DNA of 9,746 nucleotides from Sphingobium sp. (GTDB lineage: Bacteria; Pseudomonadota; Alphaproteobacteria; Sphingomonadales; Sphingomonadaceae), in contig JASBTC010000109.1 in the NCBI GenBank assembly GCA_030148625.1, positions 1 to 9,746 of the forward strand. Reading direction: 5' to 3'. The position numbers were made by a program, and so were the translations under genes. The notes below the pieces were generated by a model, which saw only the letters and a program-made list of their open reading frames with translations, ran no database searches and had not been told where the DNA came from. This document shows positions 6,815 through 9,746 of the stretch, piece after piece (position 1 is the stretch's first letter; each line of letters opens with the position of its first letter).

Positions 6815-8076
6815 TGGCCTGTCCCGCGCTGTCCGACACCGCGTTCCTGAGCAGCCTGCTCGCCCATATCGATTGCCAGGCTCAGGCGATCGGCGCCGGC
6901 GGATATCAGGCGCTGAGCGCATCGGGATCGGGCGTGTCGCTGATCCTGACCGGCGCGCTGACGATCTTCGTCGCGCTGTTCGGCGTCCGCATGCTGTTCG
7001 GCGAGACGCCGGGCGTGCGCGAGGCGGTGATGGCGGCGGTCAAGCTCGGCGTCGTGCTGCTGCTCGCCACGAGTTGGCCGGCCTTTCGCACGCTTGCCTA
7101 TAATGTGACGCTGCACGGGCCGGCAGAACTGGCCGCGGGCATCGGTGGCCCCGCGGGCGTGCCGGGGGCGGGGGGTAGCCTCGTTGCCTATCTCCAGGGG
7201 CTCGACGATCAGATGGCCGAACTCAACCGGCTGGGCGCGGGCAAGCCGGTGGATGCCGATATCATCGTCGGCCCGACCGAGACGCAGTCGCCGCAACAAC
7301 AGCAACAGCAGATGCAGCGGCTCAACCAGCTCCAGCAAAAGCCGCGCTGGGATCCCGCGCGCGACGCGAAGCTGCTCGGCCAGGCACGCACCGTCTATCT
7401 CACCGCGACCGTCGCGGCTTTCGCCTCGGTCCGGCTGATCGCCGGACTGATGCTGGCGCTTGGGCCGTTCTTCGCGCTTTTCCTGCTGTTCGGCGGCACG
7501 CGCGGCATTTTCGAGGGCTGGGTGCGCGCGCTCGGCGGCGCGGCGCTGGGCGCGGTCTCGACTGCGATCATCCTCGGCGTCCAGGTGGCGCTGGTCATGC
7601 CCTGGCTTGCCGGCATCCTTGCGCAGCGCCGCGACGGCATCGCGACGCCCGCCGCGCCGATCGAACTGCTGGTGGTCGCGCTCATCTTCGCGCTTATCCT
7701 GCTCGCGGCTCTCGTCGCGACGGCGCGGGTTGCGATGGGGTTCCGCTTTCCGCCGCAACTGCTCAGCCTGCCGGGCCGTCTGGTTCAGGCGCTTTCGGTT
7801 GCGGGGGCGCGCAGCGTCACCGCCGATGGCGCGATCAATGTCGCGTCCGGCCAGCGCGATCGCGCCTTTGCGATCGCCGATGCGGTGGCCGCGACCCAGC
7901 GTCGCGAGGCCGCGATGCCGCCGCCCCAGACCGCGTATCTCGGCCGATCGGCGCCGACGCCGTTACGGGCGCGCGAGGATGCGGTGCCGGTTGCGGTGCG
8001 GCTCGGCCAAAGCTTTCGACGCAGCGCCCATAGCCGTGTATCGGCGGCCGCGGCCCGGCGGGATGGAACGGCATGA
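6814..8076 (+). CDS. virB6: VirB6/TrbL, polytopic inner-membrane channel component
   Basis: VirB6 is the multi-spanning inner-membrane protein of the translocation channel. The ATG at 6814 overlaps the virB4 stop by one base and gives 420 residues; a GTG at 6811 would add one. Hydrophobic segments lie near residues 41-62, 71-90, 193-226 (probably two), 239-264 and 284-304. The family hallmark is in LGPFFALFLLFGGTRG (216-231) followed by FEGWVRAL. Between the second and third segments is a long hydrophilic loop with a glutamine-rich run: Q161-Q166 and 10 Gln within residues 161-175. The C-terminal 110 residues are soluble, Ala/Arg-rich and probably cytoplasmic. At 420 residues it is longer than Agrobacterium VirB6 (about 295) because of this loop and tail. 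Position between virB4 and virB8 supports the call. Confidence 0.92.
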   Translation: MACPALSDTAFLSSLLAHIDCQAQAIGAGGYQALSASGSGVSLILTGALTIFVALFGVRMLFGETPGVREAVMAAVKLGVVLLLATSWPAFRTLAYNVTLHGPAELAAGIGGPAGVPGAGGSLVAYLQGLDDQMAELNRLGAGKPVDADIIVGPTETQSPQQQQQQMQRLNQLQQKPRWDPARDAKLLGQARTVYLTATVAAFASVRLIAGLMLALGPFFALFLLFGGTRGIFEGWVRALGGAALGAVSTAIILGVQVALVMPWLAGILAQRRDGIATPAAPIELLVVALIFALILLAALVATARVAMGFRFPPQLLSLPGRLVQALSVAGARSVTADGAINVASGQRDRAFAIADAVAATQRREAAMPPPQTAYLGRSAPTPLRAREDAVPVAVRLGQSFRRSAHSRVSAAAARRDGTA

Positions 8077-8807
8077 AGAAAAGCTCACGAGAAGCGCTCG
8101 ACGCCTATTATCAGGAAGCGGACAGCTGGGCGAAGGATCGCCGCGACACGCTCGACCGTTCGCGGCGCATCGCCTGGATCGTCGCGATCGCGGCGATGAT
8201 CGTCGCGGTGTTCGAGGCGGCGGCGCTGATCTTCCTGCTGCCGCTAAAGACTGTCGTGCCCTATACTTTGCTGGTCGATCGCCAGACCGGCTATGTACAG
8301 GCGCTCAAGCCCGTCGATGCCGAGAAGATCGCGCCCGATGCGGCGCTCACCCAATCCTTCCTCGTCCAATATGTCGTGGCGCGTGAGAGCTTCGATATCG
8401 ACGCGCTCCAGTCCAATTACCGCAAGACCGCCCTGTGGTCCGCCGACGCCGCGCGCAGCGACTATCTTGCCGGGGTGCAGGTCTCCAATCCGGATAGTCC
8501 GCTCGCGCGCTATCCGCGTTCGACCCTGGTCGAGACCCGGGTGAAGAGCGTGTCTCCGCTCGGCGGCAATGCCGCGCTGGTGCGTTTCGACACGCAGCGC
8601 CGCGACGCCAACGGTCGTACCGAGCCCGCGCGCCCCTGGGTCGCGGTCATTCGCTACCGTTTCTCGAGCGAGCCGCTGTCGACCGAGGATCGTTTCGTCA
8701 ATCCGCTGGGTTTCCAGGTGGTGCGTTATCGCCGCGACGCCGAAACGCTGCCGCCGCCTGCCGCCCCCGTGCCGCCGCCCGCCGCAACCGTTGTGGCGGC
8801 GCCGTGA
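8073..8807 (+). CDS. virB8: VirB8, bitopic inner-membrane assembly factor
   Basis: VirB8 is a periplasmic scaffold anchored by one helix in the inner membrane; it contacts VirB6, VirB9 and VirB10 during channel assembly. The ATG overlaps the virB6 stop in an ATGA, with GGATGGA 5 bases upstream as a plausible Shine-Dalgarno. The 244 residues show a cytoplasmic basic N-terminus (1-32), one transmembrane helix (about 33-56) and the VirB8 signature PLKTVVPYTLLVDRQTGYV (57-75). The NTF2-like periplasmic domain contains FVVQY-like SFLVQYVVARE and the conserved NPLG turn (210-213). After residue 226 comes an unusual Pro/Ala-rich tail of 18 residues. The core domain is complete and the length is normal (230-240) once the tail is discounted. 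Confidence 0.95.
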   Translation: MKKSSREALDAYYQEADSWAKDRRDTLDRSRRIAWIVAIAAMIVAVFEAAALIFLLPLKTVVPYTLLVDRQTGYVQALKPVDAEKIAPDAALTQSFLVQYVVARESFDIDALQSNYRKTALWSADAARSDYLAGVQVSNPDSPLARYPRSTLVETRVKSVSPLGGNAALVRFDTQRRDANGRTEPARPWVAVIRYRFSSEPLSTEDRFVNPLGFQVVRYRRDAETLPPPAAPVPPPAATVVAAP

Positions 8808-9490
8808 GGACCCTGCTGTTCCCGATCGCGCTGCTGGCGCCGACACTGGCACTCGCGCAGATCCGGCCCGAGCCGGGGCCGGGCGATCCGCGCATCCAGT
8901 CGGTGCTCTACGACCCCGATCAGGTCGTCCAGCTTCAGGTCGCCAATGGTTACCAGCTGACCGTCGAGTTCGCGCCCGACGAGCGGATCGAGAATGTCGC
9001 CGTCGGCGATAGCGGGACATGGCAGGCGACACCCAACAAGCGCGGCGACCGGCTGTTCATCAAGCTCGCCCAGCCCGGCGGGCAGACCAACATGACGGTG
9101 GTGACCGACGCGCGCAGCTATGTGTTCGAGCTGATGCCCGCCTATGGCGGACTGGCGCCCTATACGGTGCGCTTCCGCTATCCGGCGGCGGCCGTTGCGA
9201 GCGTCGCCGAAACCGCCGCGATCGAGGAGGGGCGCTACCGGCTGGGTGGCGCGAAACCGCTGCGCCCCAATGCGATCAGCGACGATGGCGCGAAGACCTA
9301 TGTCACCTGGGATGCCGATGCGACCTTGCCGGCGGTGTTCGCGATCGACGCACAGGGCAAGGAAGTCGTCGTCGACGGCGGGGTACGCGATGGTCGCTAC
9401 GTCATCGACGATGTGGTCAATCGGCTGGTCTTCCGCCGCGGCAAGCAGTTCGCCACCGCGACCCGCGTGCCGCAAAGGGCGCCGCGCTGA
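8804..9490 (+). CDS. virB9: VirB9/CagX, outer-membrane core complex component
   Basis: VirB9 forms the ring of the core complex with VirB10 and, in canonical systems, the lipoprotein VirB7. The start is a GTG at 8804 overlapping the virB8 stop in a GTGA; it places a good signal peptide at the N-terminus (residues 1-18, ending TLALA before Q19). The 228-residue protein has the N-terminal beta domain at about 30-128, including TNMTVVTDARSYVFEL (95-110). A short linker follows, then the C-terminal beta-sandwich (about 151-220) with ISDDGAKTYVTW and RYVIDDVVNRLVFRRG. It is shorter than Agrobacterium VirB9 (about 290), mainly by a short linker and no C-terminal extension. Periplasmic location is inferred from the signal peptide. 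Confidence 0.95.
   Translation: MRTLLFPIALLAPTLALAQIRPEPGPGDPRIQSVLYDPDQVVQLQVANGYQLTVEFAPDERIENVAVGDSGTWQATPNKRGDRLFIKLAQPGGQTNMTVVTDARSYVFELMPAYGGLAPYTVRFRYPAAAVASVAETAAIEEGRYRLGGAKPLRPNAISDDGAKTYVTWDADATLPAVFAIDAQGKEVVVDGGVRDGRYVIDDVVNRLVFRRGKQFATATRVPQRAPR
9474..9479 (+). promoter_or_regulatory. Shine-Dalgarno of virB10 inside virB9
   Basis: AAAGGG lies near the end of virB9, 10 bases before the ATG at 9490, and supports that start for virB10. Confidence 0.5.
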
Positions 9491-9746
9491 TGGCGGGCCC
9501 CGAGGGCCTCGATCCACGCACCATCGGCCAGGCCGATGTGCGGCCGGTCGTGGCACTTCCCGGCACCGGCCTGCCGCGCTGGGCGATCGCGGGCGGTATC
9601 CTGCTCGCCGCGCTGCTGCTGTTCAGCGTGCTCGACGCGCGGCGCCGGGCGGCGACGGCGCCCGCGGTGAAGCCGCGCAATGCCGATCTGGTCGCGGCAC
9701 CCGCATCGCTGCCGAGCCTGTTCATTCCGCCCGAGCCGCAGCCGGC
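9490..9746 (+). CDS. virB10: VirB10, N-terminal part (truncated by window edge)
   Basis: VirB10 spans from the inner to the outer membrane and is the energy-sensing backbone of the core complex. The ATG overlaps the virB9 stop by one base (TGATG). The frame then stays open to the window end: 85 complete codons. The visible part has a cytoplasmic N-terminus (1-30), one hydrophobic helix (about 31-48, starting LPRWAIAGG and ending before DARRR) and the beginning of a Pro-rich periplasmic stretch (LFIPPEPQP). This is the expected VirB10 start; the conserved C-terminal TrbI/VirB10 beta-barrel domain would lie beyond the window. Assignment rests on topology and on position after virB9, since no diagnostic domain is visible. 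Confidence 0.85.
   Translation, partial: MAGPEGLDPRTIGQADVRPVVALPGTGLPRWAIAGGILLAALLLFSVLDARRRAATAPAVKPRNADLVAAPASLPSLFIPPEPQP

Noticed and set aside
4451..6922. An 823-codon open frame on the - strand opposite virB4
   Set aside because: It mirrors virB4 codon by codon, a common effect of high GC third positions. It is rich in Arg, Ala and Gln, has no recognisable domain, and extends into virB6 without its own signals.
1..9746. CRISPR array, tRNA, rRNA, IS element or attachment site
   Set aside because: No regularly spaced repeats, transposase motifs, cloverleaf-like segments or paired direct repeats were found by eye.

Overview
The window is GC-rich throughout, with codon usage strongly biased to G/C at third positions. 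Its AddA, thioredoxin and VirB proteins look like those of an alphaproteobacterium. The addA-trxA order and the protein style suggest a sphingomonad (Sphingomonadales); this assignment is from memory of the families, not from a search.

Left part (1-3194), housekeeping: the 3' four-fifths or so of addA, the helicase-nuclease subunit of the AddAB double-strand-break repair enzyme, runs in from the left edge without its ATP-binding P-loop. It is followed by trxA (thioredoxin), which has a strong Shine-Dalgarno and a possible promoter overlapping the addA stop codon. The first 60 bases are an oddly low-complexity, 95% GC stretch that may be a contig-end artefact. Middle (3195-3851): a small hairpin after trxA, a GNAT-type acetyltransferase gene, and a 76-base gap.

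Right part (3852-9746): a tightly packed type IV secretion system operon on the + strand, in the order virB2 (pilin), virB3, virB4 (ATPase), virB6 (inner-membrane channel), virB8, virB9 and the start of virB10, which runs off the right edge. From virB3 onward every junction is an overlap of 1-22 bases, which implies one transcript with translational coupling. VirB2 would form the pilus. VirB3, VirB4, VirB6 and VirB8 would form the inner-membrane assembly. VirB9 and VirB10 would form the periplasm-spanning core.

There is no room for virB5 (minor pilin) or virB7 (outer-membrane lipoprotein) inside the operon, and no virB1, virB11, virD4 or relaxase in the window. The set resembles reduced, rickettsia-like VirB systems more than a full conjugation module, but the downstream part is not visible. 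All genes are on the + strand. I see no tRNA, rRNA, CRISPR array, IS element or attachment site.
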